Shown in pieces: positions 36,547 through 48,370 of a stretch of 64,000 bases of DNA. Below the pieces are notes generated by a model. That model had not been told where the DNA came from and searched no databases. It saw only the letters and a program-made list of their open reading frames with translations. The stretch is from Phocoena phocoena (taxonomy: Eukaryota; Chordata; Mammalia; Artiodactyla; Phocoenidae). The stretch is from contig NC_089221.1 in NCBI RefSeq assembly GCF_963924675.1, positions 88,640,998-88,704,997 on the forward strand. Direction: 5' to 3'. Within the stretch, counting starts at the first letter, position 1, and each line of letters starts with the position of its first letter. The position numbers and the translations under genes were made by a program.

Positions 36547-36638
36547 ATCCAGCTGAACATCAAAAACTGCTTGAAATTCAGCAATCACATTTCTCACTGT
36601 TCCAGAATGACCTATTTCGCACTAGAATGAACCAGTGA
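36547..36638 (+). other. Terminal-exon-like segment (candidate only)
   Basis: ccccttttctttttctacag is an excellent 3' splice site. After it, the phase that leaves two bases for a split codon gives 29 open codons (36549-36635), ending at TGA 36636-36638. The same frame is open upstream to about 36450, 62 codons in all, without an ATG. The peptide is mixed and polar-aromatic and ends Arg-Thr-Arg-Met-Asn-Gln; I do not recognise it. An A19 run lies about 60 nt after the stop, without AATAAA. Chance cannot be excluded. Confidence 0.2.
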
Positions 36639-37119
36639 ATTCATACATATAAATAACTATCTGCAGACGCTGCTTTTAAAAATATGAACAGGAATGAGCA
36701 AAAAAAAAAAAAAAAAAAGAGTGGGGAGCTGTAGTTAAAAATGAAGATTTGATTGAATTGGTATTCTTCAACTGTCTGATATGACAATTAGAAACAAAGC
36801 AGATCTACATAACTTAGCTATCAATGTTACATTTAAAGTCTTAGAAATTGTCAAAAATAATATTCATGAGAGTACAAGCTAAATTAACTTTTTCTTAAAA
36901 CATATCATCATATTTTTCTTGTGTATTTATTTAAGCTATCTTTTCTAGATACCGAAGAAAAAATATGTTAACGTACTTCTAAGCAGACTATGTCTATAAA
37001 TTGGTTGCAATGTTCTTCATCCATAAGCGTTTATTGAACACTATTGTGCACAAGATCTAGTGATACGCTACATCCTGCAAACACAGTGTTCTAAGACCTT
37101 CTGATCTCTCAGAAAGATC
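36639..37119. other. AT-rich DNA with a poly(A) run
   Basis: Contains an A19 run at about 36700-36718 with no recognised SINE body in front of it. The run may be the tail of a decayed or unknown retroposon. Nothing else is recognised. Confidence 0.5.
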
Positions 37120-37285
37120 TTTCCCATTTTTATAATCTTTCAGTCAGTATATAAAATTGTACATTCCAGCTTTTCCCACTAGAATATGGGATCATGCTTT
37201 ATTCATTTCTATATCCCCAGTGACTAACAAAATCCTATCGCATAATGAAATTTCAATGAATATTTGCCAAATGGATCGATTACTT
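37120..37285 (+). mobile_element. L2 LINE 3' end
   Basis: cttttcccactagaatatgggatcatgctttattcatt, tatccccagtgactaaca and caatgaatatttgccaaatgg match the L2 3' UTR up to its terminal repeat-like end. Confidence 0.6.
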
Positions 37286-37489
37286 AGTTCCAGTCCTTGA
37301 GAAGCTTACGGAAGTCCAGGCAGTTGCCACACAGAACCCAGTACATCGCTCACATTAGAGCTCTGTGTCGTAAACCTAGGGCCCTATGGCATACCCTGAA
37401 CTGACCAAAAGATTCTGACTTCAGGCTCTGATTAAATGACCAAGAATCTTAATTAAATCAAGAGTTAAAGATTTTTTAATATGAAACAA

Positions 37490-38373
37490 CAAAATTTTGG
37501 TGGATCCTGGAACTTCTGCTTCCAGCCATGATGAGAACAGGAACCAGATTTTCCCTCCTACCTCAGAAAATCACTAAGCTAGACAACATATTAAAAACTG
37601 GTATTCAGACACTGACAACAGGCAATGCAGAACAGTGATCTCTGACAGCAAGGAAACAAACAAGTGAGCCCTACACATCAAACACTCACTGCTTAGAGCA
37701 CTTCCGGATCACGGCACGGGAAAGGAGACGCCAAACAGAGCACAACAGTCTTGCTTAGTTCAAGAGACAGAGTTCAGAGTTCTAGAACACCAAGGTGGCT
37801 AGAATCTGCTGCATAGAGAACCAGAAAGGAGGGAGCTACACAAAAAGAGCAAGTGAGTGAGCTGTGCAGATATGCACAGGAGTCCAGTAGAGTCTTGGGC
37901 TGAATACTGGTCTGGTTTTACATAAAAGAAAACTACTGAGTCTAGAGAAAGAATCATCATTCAGGACTAAGTGGAACAACGTCTGGAGCTCACAAAGGCC
38001 TGGAAATACCTTGATTTCCATGAGCCAGGATACAAAAACCTGCTAATCCACAGGGCATCAACTCAAGGCCTCAGAAGGACAATGCCCCACTAGTGTGGCC
38101 AAATTAGCCCTCAACTAAAAGCTGTTCCGGATCCACCTAACAAAGCTTAAAAGCAAGCCTTAGACGATCAAACTGTGTCCAAATAACTTAACTGCATCCC
38201 AGAACAAAGTCCAGACATATTTAAAGGAATATAAAAAAAATCAGCACCCAACAACCTAATATTCACAATGTCTGGCATCCAATCAAAATGAACAGTCATG
38301 AAAAGGAGGAGGAAAATATATCCCACAACAAGGAGAAAAATCAATCAATAAAAATAGATAAAGAAATGGCACA
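37490..38373 (+). mobile_element. L1M-type LINE 5' region
   Basis: About 880 bp from the 5' UTR area of an old L1M element. The best landmarks are at its end: caacctaatattcacaatg, tctggcatccaatcaaaa, aaggagaaaaatcaatcaataaaaa and the gaaatggcaca at which a SINE interrupts it. The earlier part (gaacttctgcttccagcc, agtgatctctgacagc) also fits. It is unusual because most old L1 copies are 5'-truncated. Confidence 0.75.
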
Positions 38374-38582
38374 GGGCTTCCCTGGTGGTGCAGTGGTTGA
38401 GAGTCTGCCTGCCGATGTAGGGGACACAGGTTCGTGCCCCGGTCCAGGAAGATCCCACATTGCCGCGGAGCGGATGGGCCCGTGAGCCATGGCCGCTGAG
38501 CCTGCGCGTCCGGAGCCTGTGCTCCGCAACGGGAGAGGCCACAGCAGTGAGAGGCCCGCGTACCGCAAAAAAAAAAAAAAAA
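38374..38582 (+). mobile_element. CHR-type SINE nested in L1M
   Basis: Full-length young-type copy with an A-run of about 17, inserted into the L1M element. No clean target-site duplication is visible, because two more insertions follow directly. Confidence 0.95.
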
Positions 38583-38595
38583 TGAAGGAGTAGGA

Positions 38596-38724
38596 GGGAC
38601 TTCCCCGGCAGTCCAGTGGTTGAGACTCCGCCTTCCAATGCAGGAGGCGCGGGTTCGATCTCTGATCGGGGAACTAAGATCCCACATGCCGTGGGTGCAG
38701 TCAAAAACATAAAAAAAAAAAAAA
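38596..38724 (+). mobile_element. Short CHR SINE variant
   Basis: A related but different SINE of about 130 bp. It starts gggacttccccggcagtcc, has the canonical B-box GGTTCGAtctctg (the long type has GGTTCGTgcccc), ends gtgggtgcagtcaaaaacat plus A14, and lacks the CpG-rich second half of the long type. An approximate duplication (aaggag, ggag) borders it. Confidence 0.9.
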
Positions 38725-38836
38725 GGAGGAGAGCGGTGACCAAGTCTGTGGAGCCGCCCCAGTTAAGCTGGAGCTGTCATACCCCTTGCTCTTCCACTTC
38801 CTGCTGCAAAATAAAGGCCGTAAAAATAAAAAAAAA
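38725..38836 (+). other. Unidentified A-tailed insert
   Basis: About 110 bp between the short SINE and resumed L1M sequence. It is GC-richer (gtctgtggagccgccccag), then cttgctcttccacttcctgc, and ends tgcaaaataaaggccgtaaa plus A-rich sequence. An AATAAA about 10 nt before an A-rich tail is the structure of a retroposed mRNA 3' end. I cannot name a source gene. The alternative is an unknown SINE fragment. Confidence 0.45.
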
Positions 38837-38920
38837 GAAGGAGAAGGAAAGCATGAGCATGATCAAGAGAGAACTGGAAGACATAAAAAGACCCAAATCA
38901 AATCTCTAGAGATGAAATGG
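38837..38920 (+). mobile_element. L1M-type LINE, continuation after insertions
   Basis: gaaagcatgagcatg, agagagaactggaagacataaaa, agacccaaatcaaat and ctctagagatgaaa resume the L1M sequence in the same orientation. Compared with my memory of the consensus, several tens of bases are missing between the two halves. Confidence 0.72.
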
Positions 38921-40562
38921 TATGCTGATACGCTTGATGGTCAAAATATTCTACATTTAACAAGTATTACATTTTCATAAATCTTGAACTTCTTCCTCTG
39001 ATTTCCTCTGATATTTAAACTTTGAAATAGGGGTAAAGCGGGAGTAGGTAATTATATCACACTTCATTGGTTCCAAACTTTTTCTTAATCTGCCATTCAT
39101 AGTCCTAATCTCTCTAATACTTCTCATCATTCTACCCCCATTTACAGATAGAAAGTTACTCCTCTAAAATTACACAGCATACAGCGATCTGGTTGAATGC
39201 AATCTAGATTTTGTCAATACCTCACCCTATTTTTCCTCATACTTGTACTCTTATCTAGACTTCTCTCCTCCAGACGTGTCAGTGTTGTAGAAAAAGTGTG
39301 GGCAAGACATCAGGAGACACCAGCTCCCATCTGGCCTCTGCGCCTCTGCGTGAAAACCTCAAGGGCATGTGGCTAATGGGGCTGGATCTCAGTCTCTTTA
39401 TTTTTTAAATTAATAAATAGATCACTTTAATCTTAGTGGGCAATTTGTAAACACTCTTTAGCCACTGAGCTCTTTAAGTGCAATAAGCAGGATAGACATA
39501 TGCTATGCTGCTCCTGGAGTGAGTGTATATGTGTACTCTAGGAGGGAACAGGATAAGGGATGAAACAATCCCCCTTTCACATATTCCATCCCTTCTGGTT
39601 CTGGATATCTAGTTTAAAAACTACTGGGTTATCTCCACCAGGCACCTCCAATGATAGACTTATTCACTCATTTATTTACAAGTATTTATTGACTCGTCTG
39701 CTATATGTCAGATATATGCATGAGGTACCGGGGACATATGAGAGCATGTCTGCAATCTAGAAGGCTGTAGATGAATGAGAAGCTCCATAAGGAAAGATGA
39801 GGGAGGGGAACCACACATTACCTTTCATTAGAGTAGCTGTAACCTAGTGTTTATTAGTATCAAATATGAATTTATGCTGATACACTCTGATAGACAGAAA
39901 AATATTGCTGCATTGCCCTAATCCAGGTCCTACATATAGGCTAGTTTACTGCTAATAAAGTTAGAAGTTTAGTAAAGAATATTTGTTACTAATAGTCATG
40001 GTAATTTTAAAATGACTAAAGTGAACACAGAACAAAGTCAATAACCATTGCAGGTAATATAAAATGTGTTGGGAAATTCTATTTTCTTAAATTTTGCTTT
40101 CAATATATCAAAGATAGGACGAATTATGAATGGGGGTAATATATGTGAAACAATCCAATAAGGTAAATGAGAAATACTGGCAAGTGGAAAGAAAAAAGTA
40201 CTTCTGAGATGTCTTCTCAGAGGCAGGAATACTACTGAAGGACTCTCATGACAGACACCAAGACAGCATCAAAAACTGACGAGTCTCTGAGAAATGTCGC
40301 CTTAAAAAGTACACTCCTCACATTAAGATGATCCAATTTGAGGGATGCCTATTTTAAAAATCCTCCTTTCTTGGAGGAAAGGAAGACCTGGAAAGTCTGT
40401 CCCCAGAATTTGTACACAACATGCGCTTCTGCCTTGAAATAATAATCCCTGAACACCATACCTGAAATAGCCATCCTAGGAATGGAGCTGTGAAAGCTAT
40501 TCTTTAGAAAATTGGTTTTTCAAAAGAAAGAGTAAAACAGAATTAAGGCATAAATAATTAAG
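38921..40562. other. AT-rich DNA, mostly unassigned
   Basis: About 1.6 kb. The only likely repeat is an L2 3' end on the minus strand near 39640-39765 (cactcatttatttacaagtatttattgactcg, atatgtcagatatatgc). No gene is supported. Confidence 0.45.
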
Positions 40563-40576
40563 AAATATACACTTTG

Positions 40577-40786
40577 GGGCTTCCCTGGTGGCACAGTGGT
40601 TGAGTCTGCCTGCCGATGCAGGGGACGCGGGTTCGTGCCCCGGTCTGGGAGGATCCCACATGCCGCGGAGCGGCTGGGCCCGTGAGCCATGGCCGCTGAG
40701 CCTGCACGTCCAGAGCCTGTGCTCCGCAACGGGAGAGACCACAACAGTGAGAGGCCCGCGTGCCGCAAAAAAAAAAAAAAAAAAAA
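40577..40786 (+). mobile_element. CHR-type SINE
   Basis: Full-length copy with a 14-bp target-site duplication aaatatacactttg at 40563-40576 and 40787-40800 and an A-tail of about 22. A private 3-bp deletion lies in the head (ggttgagtctgcc for ggttgagagtccgcc). Confidence 0.97.
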
Positions 40787-40800
40787 AAATATACACTTTG

Positions 40801-43603
40801 ATTTCTTTCATTTTTTGGAACTTTTGCAAATAGAAGAAAATTTTAATTATTAATTTTATGAGTCATTTGAACAACAACCCTTTATATATCTTTTTCAGTT
40901 ATAGAACTGTGGCAATATCTATTTATATTACACAGCAGGCTGTATATGAAAGTCATAAAGCTAATCTTGGTTGCCATTATCTGTAATAAACAGAAAACAT
41001 CCTGCAGGAGTTTACACACCGTTTTGTGAATATAACATGTACAGATTTTTACATACGCCAATTCCTAGAACTTATTTATTTACGGATTTATTGTGCATAG
41101 TGACAATTTGTTTACTCCTAAAGTACTTTTGATTTGTTAGTATCTTAGTGAACACATTTCATTCAATTCCCAAAAGTTGTCGTCTCTGGCTTCCAAATTA
41201 CTATAAATTCAATATGACATCAAGCATAAATCATCATTTATATTAATTGAGTGTTATTGTTATTGAAAGACAACTAGGTACACATCACTAAATGTCTGAC
41301 TGAAACAAATTAGGCAAGAAAACAATTTTATAGCCAATAATAAGAAATAAAGTTGTTGTATGTTCAGTTGCCCCACATTCTTTGTTTGTGATAGTGTAGG
41401 ATACTAAGTGACTTTTATATTCTTATCTGTGGCCATTTGTTTTTCAGACTGTGTATATCAGAAAGACATTCAAATGGGCAAAATTTACCCTGATACTAAA
41501 TGAAGCACACAAATGCTTGGCACATTGCAAAATGTTTCAAGCTTGGTTGGCTTTTCAATGCCTGAAAAGGGAATTAGAGATAGGCCACTGAATGCTAATC
41601 ACACTGTTGCATCTACTCACCACATTTAAATTCTTAGGGTGAACATATTTATCACTGACTTGTGATGCTACATGATTTTTAAATATTGCTCTCAAGCTGC
41701 TGGATAGAATTTCATGTCCTAAGTCCAGAAAACCAAGGTAAATGACAAACATGTTGCAGATTTCTTTTCTTACCCAGAATATTAACAGAGTGCCTCTAAT
41801 CCTATACAGAAATATAGCCCAAAAAGCACAGCCATGCACTCTTTTGAGTGTATACAAGAGCGTAATCTCCAAGCAATTTTTTAAACGAATGCATCAATCA
41901 CCTGACAATTGGGCAAATTCAAGACATATTAGAAAAAGCTGAGGGATAACTGGGAAATATACGTCTAGGTACAATAACCTGACAGAACAATAAGTGCTCA
42001 AGTTACCCAAACAAAAATGTTTGTCCCTTCCAATTACGCATGGTAAAATCAGTTAAGTTCTTCTTAGAGGGAAGAAACAAAACAAAAACTGAAGAAGCAT
42101 GGGCTTTATTCATTGACTATGAAGCCTAAGTTAGTTTTTAAAATGCGAGAATTTAGTGTGTGTGTATGTTGAAAAATAAATTTATAGTAAGCTAAAAAAT
42201 TGTTTTTGTTTAAAATGCACATACTATCATACACATAAACATTAGTCCTTAACTTCTAGAACTGGCGTCATTTTTAGACTCATTTCTAAGTAAATGCCAT
42301 ACATATGGGGGGACTGGGGCAAACTGGAAAGCACAGGTCCATCCAGAGATGGTAGTCAATATTCATCTCAAGCTGCTGGAGGAGAAGTGGGAATGCAGAC
42401 ATCTCCCAATTTTTAGAAAAAAAGAAAAGAAAAGAAAATCTCCCAATTTAAAAATGTTTGCAACTAATTCAAAGTTGAAAAGTTATTTCTCTGAGGAGTT
42501 CTACAATATGGCCCATCTATACAGACCATGTCCGTAATGAGCAGCTGAGTGAGATGAAAAGGAGTAATTACAGCTTTCAGTGACAGAGAAGGCCCCAAGA
42601 CAGCATCTCATCTGGCACCCTGCCTTCAGACAGGGAAGATATTCATCAAGTTTAAAAACTGAAGCAGCCAAGTCTCAAAGAGATTAAAATGAACTTGTTC
42701 ATAGTCACACTAAAATTAAATAACAAAACACAGGTTGATCACCTTCCACAACTGTTTTTTGTTTGTTTTTAAGCTAAAAAACCATTGGCTTAGATATTTT
42801 ACCAAGTAATAACTGGCTTGAAAAATGACAAAAAGATACACAGTGAAGAAATTTTGAAATGAAGATGACAGTGAACAAAATCTCCTTAGAAAGAATGTAG
42901 TAAACCAGAAAGATAATAGAAAGAAATGAGAGAAGTCCTAAAGTCATGGAAGCATACAATACAGAATACAGGAAGGCCCTCAGCCTGACATCAGTGAAAT
43001 GACTCCAGAAGGGAGGTCTAGGAGAAGGACTGGGAAGCAAAAGAGGAAGTGAGTGCAGAACCAGGTCAGGTGATGAGAGATTAACAATAATTCACAGTGG
43101 GGTAAAGAATATCATCAATCCAAATTGAACAACTAAAAACAGTAAGAAAGGTTAAGATGGAGAATAATGGGATGAAAAATGCATGATACGTTTTGCAAGA
43201 AAAAGTCATGGGCACAAAAAAAAATCTCATCATTCTAAAAAGTAGCAGAGATAGATCCCTACAAGAATGAACACCCAGGTTTTCAATTCCCAGTGTGGCC
43301 AACAACGCTGAATCCTTAGCTTCAGCAAGACTGGGATGATGATTCTCTGTACTTTGTCAGGTAAGTGACCCTGCAACCCCAAAGAGGGAAGGGATACATA
43401 CAAAAATAATGAAGTGGATCAAAACAATAATTTGTATACTTTTGCTAGGGTTAGGAATGTTTTGTTTGATATTTAGCATGTTTGAAACATTTAAGAGAAT
43501 CTGACACATTAGGAAATCTGACAGTTTAGGCTTGTGATTTTTATTTAAAATATTTAAAAGAAGTTGACTAATAGTAAACTTGAGATTTGAATTTAAACTA
43601 TTT
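40801..43603. other. AT-rich DNA, mostly unassigned
   Basis: About 2.8 kb. A stretch near 42600-42735 weakly resembles a reversed MIR (actgaagcagccaagtctcaaagag). The part at 42810-43330 is purine-rich on the plus strand and creates hydrophobic minus-strand frames that are not genes. A consensus 5' splice site, tttgtcag|gtaagtg, lies at 43361 without a coding exon before it. Confidence 0.45.
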
Positions 43604-43615
43604 AAAGATAGTCTG

Positions 43616-43819
43616 GGGCTTCCCTGGTAGCGCAGTGGTTGAGAGTCCGCCTGCCGATGCAGGGGACACAGGTTCGTGCCCTGGTCCGGGAAGATCCCAC
43701 ATGCCGCGGAGCGGCTAGGCCCGTGAGCCATGGCCGCTGAGCCTGCGTGTCCGGAGCCTGTGCTCCACAACGGGAAAGGCCACAACAGTGAGAGGCCCGC
43801 GTACCACAAAAAAAAAAAA
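43616..43819 (+). mobile_element. CHR-type SINE
   Basis: Full-length copy with a 12-bp target-site duplication aaagatagtctg at 43604-43615 and 43820-43831. Body differences from other copies include ctccacaacgggaaagg and gtaccacaaa at the tail. Confidence 0.97.
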
Positions 43820-43831
43820 AAAGATAGTCTG

Positions 43832-44924
43832 ATGGACTAAGTTTACACACATCATTTGAAAACTGATTGACTAATACATACATTAGGTTTCCAGTTTGTA
43901 AGTTGTGTTTAAGTGCTCAGGAAGGTTTGTGTAAGGTTATCTTGCTAAAGGTTAAAGTGCTTGGATAAATTAAGTATATTGGGTGTTAGCGTTTTAAATG
44001 CCTAAAGGAACTTAATTAATCAAGTTTGAAAATGGTGTGAAATGTTTAGGAGAATTTAGGCTGTCAAAATTATGAGCTAATTGACAGTTAATCAAGGAAC
44101 AAATGAAAGTGAGTGTTTAAATATTACTAATTTTACTAACTTTAAAAATGAGATTTTAAAATTACTAACTTTAAAAATGAGATTTGTAAATTGAGCTTAA
44201 AGGCTTATAAAAACTCGGCTTTAAGATCGGAAACTTCAAAAAACTGAGTATTAATTAAAAACATAAGGAAATGTGAGTATTTCTTTCAAATATAAAAGAA
44301 CCTCAAAGATTAAAAGTCCAATGACTCTATGGAGATGACATTAACTTCTCCAATCAAGAGGTTTGTTTTTGTTTTTTTTGCAATACCTTGAGATATTAAT
44401 AGGTATTCCAGGAAGAAAAGTGATCTGTAGTTGAAAAAGAGAAAAGCTTGGGAAGGAGCTATTAGCTACATACCCCTCTTGGAAATTTCTAGTGTATGTA
44501 CATTATTAAAGGTTTTGAGGAGCCCTGCAATAAAGAAATGTTCCATTTTTGTGGGGTTTTTTTTGAATACAGGAGTTTATTTAATGCTTATTAACATCTG
44601 CAGAATTGCAGAAGGTGCTCCATAGAACACAGTTTGGGAAACCCCACATTAAATCGTTGTGGAAAACTCCCTCAAGGATTCTTCTTTGTCAGAATGCTGG
44701 CAGCAGAAGGAATGAAAAATCAGTTATGCAGGATCCATTTCCATTATTTGATAGTATCACCCAACAGCTGGCAGGTAGGCTGCCTTAATGAAATGGGATA
44801 GTTCTGTCTCAGGAGATGTTCATGTATTCTCAGAGTTCAAAACCACTGTTTTATGCTTCGCTGAGTATTACACTTGAGACTCTTCTTTTCTCTAGTCACC
44901 ATTCATATATACACGATTTTCACT
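43832..44924. other. AT-rich DNA with a small tandem repeat
   Basis: About 1.1 kb. Besides the duplication at 44133-44185, the stretch 44510-44690 (gaggagccctgcaataaag, ggtgctccatagaacacag, tttgggaaacccc) recalls an old DNA-transposon-type repeat, but I cannot assign it. No gene is supported. Confidence 0.4.
44133..44185. repeat. Tandem duplication, period 29 bp
   Basis: The 24-bp block from ttactaacttt to aaaaatgagattt occurs at 44133-44156 and exactly again at 44162-44185. Confidence 0.93.
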
Positions 44925-45870
44925 ATGATCTACATCCTGATGGCTCCAGTATCTTTATCTCCAGTCCTGATTTCCATCTTCAGATTCAGACCAAACTTTC
45001 TAGGTACCTAAGGATTATCTCTGCTTGGGTGACCATGATAACTTCAAAATCAATATGTCCAAAACTGAGTTCATTCTTTTCCACCTAAAATCTGTTTATA
45101 CTCCAATTTTCTACAATTTGGTAACAGCGTTCTGCCTACCCAGATGTCCAAGCCAAAAACTAAAGTAAATTCTAGAGTCTCTCAGCTCCCTCAGCCTTTA
45201 TATCACTAAGACCTACACATATGCTGAATGACTCAAGTTTATCCTTTCCTTTGCATTCTGCTTTTCACTACTGATGTTCAGGATGTCAAAATTGTTTTCC
45301 TTGGACCACTGCAGTAGTCTTCTATCAGGTTGCCCTGCTTCTGATCTCCCTCTAGTCCACTGTACATCGCTGTTTTTTTGTTTTTAGTATAAACCATTCA
45401 ATGCCTTCCTATCATCTATAATGAAAATTTCCTATATTCTTAGTGTGATATCCATGGTCCCTTATGCTCTGGCTCCTATTTATCTCTCTAAACCCCTCTC
45501 TCACTATGGCCTCCACATTTACCCTGTGTTTTAGGTACTTCTAACTTCTTGCACTTCCTAGGATAGGCCATGACCCTTCAAATCTCTCTATCTTTACACA
45601 TGCGGTTTTCTCGATCTGAAATGCCTTTACTATTCTCTTCTTCCAAAAAACTCCTAACTCATCCATTAAGATTCAAGTGAAATGTTACCTCCTCTCGGGA
45701 GCCTCCCCTGTTCTTTGCATACTTCCCTTTCTGTGCTGATTCACTGTACTTTATTCATATATACAAAAGGCACTCACTTCAAATTGCTGCAGTTATTTGC
45801 TTTATATAGCTACCTTGCCCACTAAGACTGAGGTGGCATGCATTATTTTACAGGTTTTTAAAAAATGTTT
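44925..45870 (+). mobile_element. L2 LINE, long segment
   Basis: About 945 bp, the longest L2 here. Landmarks in order: ctgatggctccagtatctttatctccagtcctgatttcc, caatatgtccaaaactgagttcatt, tggaccactgcagtagtcttctatcaggttgccc, cattcaatgccttcctatca, gaaatgcctttactattctc and aagtgaaatgttacctcctctcgggagcctcccctg. The reverse-transcriptase ORF is thoroughly broken. Confidence 0.92.
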
Positions 45871-48274
45871 AACTCTCTAATACTGTACCTAAATTGAGAT
45901 AATACTTCTTAAAAATAAGTTTTTAAAATCCTAAGTTTGTAATTTGACCGTTTCCTTCCTTGCCTTATTCTAACCCTCTTAGAAACTCCCAGCAGAAATG
46001 CCTATCTCACATCCTTGCTTATTCCCTCAATTTTTTTTCCAACTGTAAACAATACCCCCTTCTATCTTCCACAACTAAGGCATAAAATATACTGAAGTTT
46101 CAAATATCTTAATTTTAATATAGGCCTCTCTTGGTCACAAATCCATATGTCGGAAGGATGTGAGGATCTGAAGGGCTTGGGCTGATTGGGCTGACAGCAT
46201 CAGAGACCTCAGTCTCTCTTCCTCTAAGTTGAAAATTGATTCAATTCAACAAATATTTACTGAGCAACCACTAGAGTAAAAGTCACCCTGTTAGGAGAGG
46301 TGCAGCCCCACTAGGAAGATACCAGTTTTCCCCTACCTGGCAAAAACTACTCATGACAGCTAGCCTTCCATTCATTTGGACCTTATTTAAATACTCTAGG
46401 ACTTACAGTACAATTTACTATCTACAAGAAACCTAATCACTTTCTGTGATTTGTTCTTTGTGTTTAAATATAACTTAGGCATTTGGTTAGAACACAGTAT
46501 ATAAGGTTTTACTGATTAATATGTTTCCTTCTACTTGTTTCTCAACTTCTCCATGGCTCCATGTTTTCCCTTGCCTTGGGAGCAGATGCACTGCTTTCTG
46601 TTTTATTTCTGTTGTTGTTGATAGAACCTAGTGCAGTGCTCTGCATACAATACAAACTATAAAAACACATGGTTTCTAAAAGGCAATATTCCAAGAGTAT
46701 GATTTTCCTGATCCAGGTATTAATATCTTTCATCTAACAATACATTAAATCAGCGCACTTTTTGTAATCAAGTTACTAGAAAGTCAGGCTCAGATAAAAG
46801 CAAAAGAGGACGTCAGTACCTCATTAAAAATACAAATAAATGTTAGAGAATGTGTTATTCCAATAGCCTCTTATCACTCTTGGTAAGTGCCCGGGGCGAG
46901 GACCTCGCAGCGTCAGATAGGCAGCTCCCACCTGACCATGGCGTGGATAATCGTGTCCTGAGGTTGTGCAAGGGGAATGCCACTAGTCCCAAATCAGCAA
47001 GCTCATTCTGTTCACAGCCTGGAATAAATTAGGCACTTCAGGGAATGGAAACTGCTATTCTCCCCAGGAGGAACCAGGGCTATATGAGCAGGTCAGAGTA
47101 CCTGCCTTGGGCATGTCAGGTGCCCAGCCAGCTGTGAAGTTCTTCCTAGCCTTGCTCAGTTGGAAGCATCATAATAGGGCCCATTGTTAACAATGAGAAA
47201 ATCAGGGGGCTCAACTTTAGAAAGAATGTATTTCCCATCTCTCCAAGACTCAATGAAGAGAGTTCTGGAATGTAGACCTTTAATCAATGAAATTGTAGCA
47301 TTCATATTTCTGTCACAAAATTAAATGAATACATCTAATATTCTAATGAGGAGTTGGCTGTATAGTAACTTCTTACATGAATTACACACTTTGCAGAAGT
47401 TTCTATGTAATGAGAATACAAGTCAGCATGGTCTACTCACTTGAGATCTATTTAGCCTCCCTACACTGTAACAATAACAACTCCTGATCATTTCTCTATG
47501 TTTTCAAATAATTCCAGAGAACAAGATTTAATAAAAATTAACCTGTGATTGGATTTCCATGGTATACAACTCGACGAAATTCAGAAGGTGGTCCACAAAT
47601 AGTGGCAGTGGTCCACAATTAGTGATGAGCCGCCCACTGGCTCTAGGCACTGCTTGATCAGGCCCTGGCATTAGCCTTGCTTCGTACTGTGCATTCAACA
47701 TTGAGCTGCTGTAGTGTTAACATATGCTGCATTGGTGCTATTAGCATTACCTTTACAGTTAACATTCATCTACACTTCATCCCATTCCAGAAAGTAGGTG
47801 CTAGGTGAAGGGAAGTTTACTTGAGAGCTGCATCTTCACTTCACTACGAGGAATACAAACTCCCTGTGGAAAAGAGGAGGGCAGCAAATTTCCCTCTTCC
47901 AGCTCCTTCGCCTTTTGGAACAAAGAGGTCAGTCCTCAGGCTAAATAAAACTAGTTTAAATCAGGTAGCAAACCACAACTTATCCAAATTTGATGAAAAA
48001 GGTGGCTTATATATCAAGATGGAAGTTCTATGAACAATTCCCTTGTGTTCAATCTTACCTTCTCTTAGATGGTGTTTCAGATTAAACCACTGCTATAATA
48101 ACTAAGGTATTTTATGGAAGAGAAAAAAAAGTCATTTTAACCACCATGAAACAGGTAAAAGAAGAACTCTGTGTACTGAATGTGTATATGTATGTCATTA
48201 ATAATTATAACCATTAAGTTCCTATATCATGGAGTAAAAAAACTTACTAGTTTATTGTCTGATCCAAAAGTTTC
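45871..48274. other. Mostly unassigned DNA
   Basis: About 2.4 kb. A short minus-strand L2 end is possible at 46235-46300 (tcaattcaacaaatatttactgagc). The part at 46880-47180 is GC-richer with a few CpGs (gtgcccggggcgaggacctcgc). A 70-codon frame at 47821-48033 has no recognised motif. No gene is supported. Confidence 0.4.
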
Positions 48275-48370
48275 ACTGATGTATCTTTAGTGCCTAGAAC
48301 AGTGCCTGGCAGTATAGCAGGCACTCAAATATTGACTGATCAGTTGACTGACTGACAGAATGAATGAGTC
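48275..48370 (+). mobile_element. L2 LINE 3' end
   Basis: tatctttagtgcctagaacagtgcctggcagtat, gcaggcactcaaatattgac and aatgaatga are the L2 3' terminus. Confidence 0.68.

Noticed and set aside
42774..43305. Membrane-protein-like minus-strand frames.
   Set aside because: The plus strand is purine-rich, so the minus strand encodes Phe, Leu, Ser and Ile by composition. No start context, domain or splice structure supports a gene.
43340..43366. Consensus donor cag|gtaagt at 43361 as the end of a coding exon.
   Set aside because: Upstream of it all three frames have stops within the only plausible acceptor-to-donor segment. A non-coding exon remains possible but unsupported.
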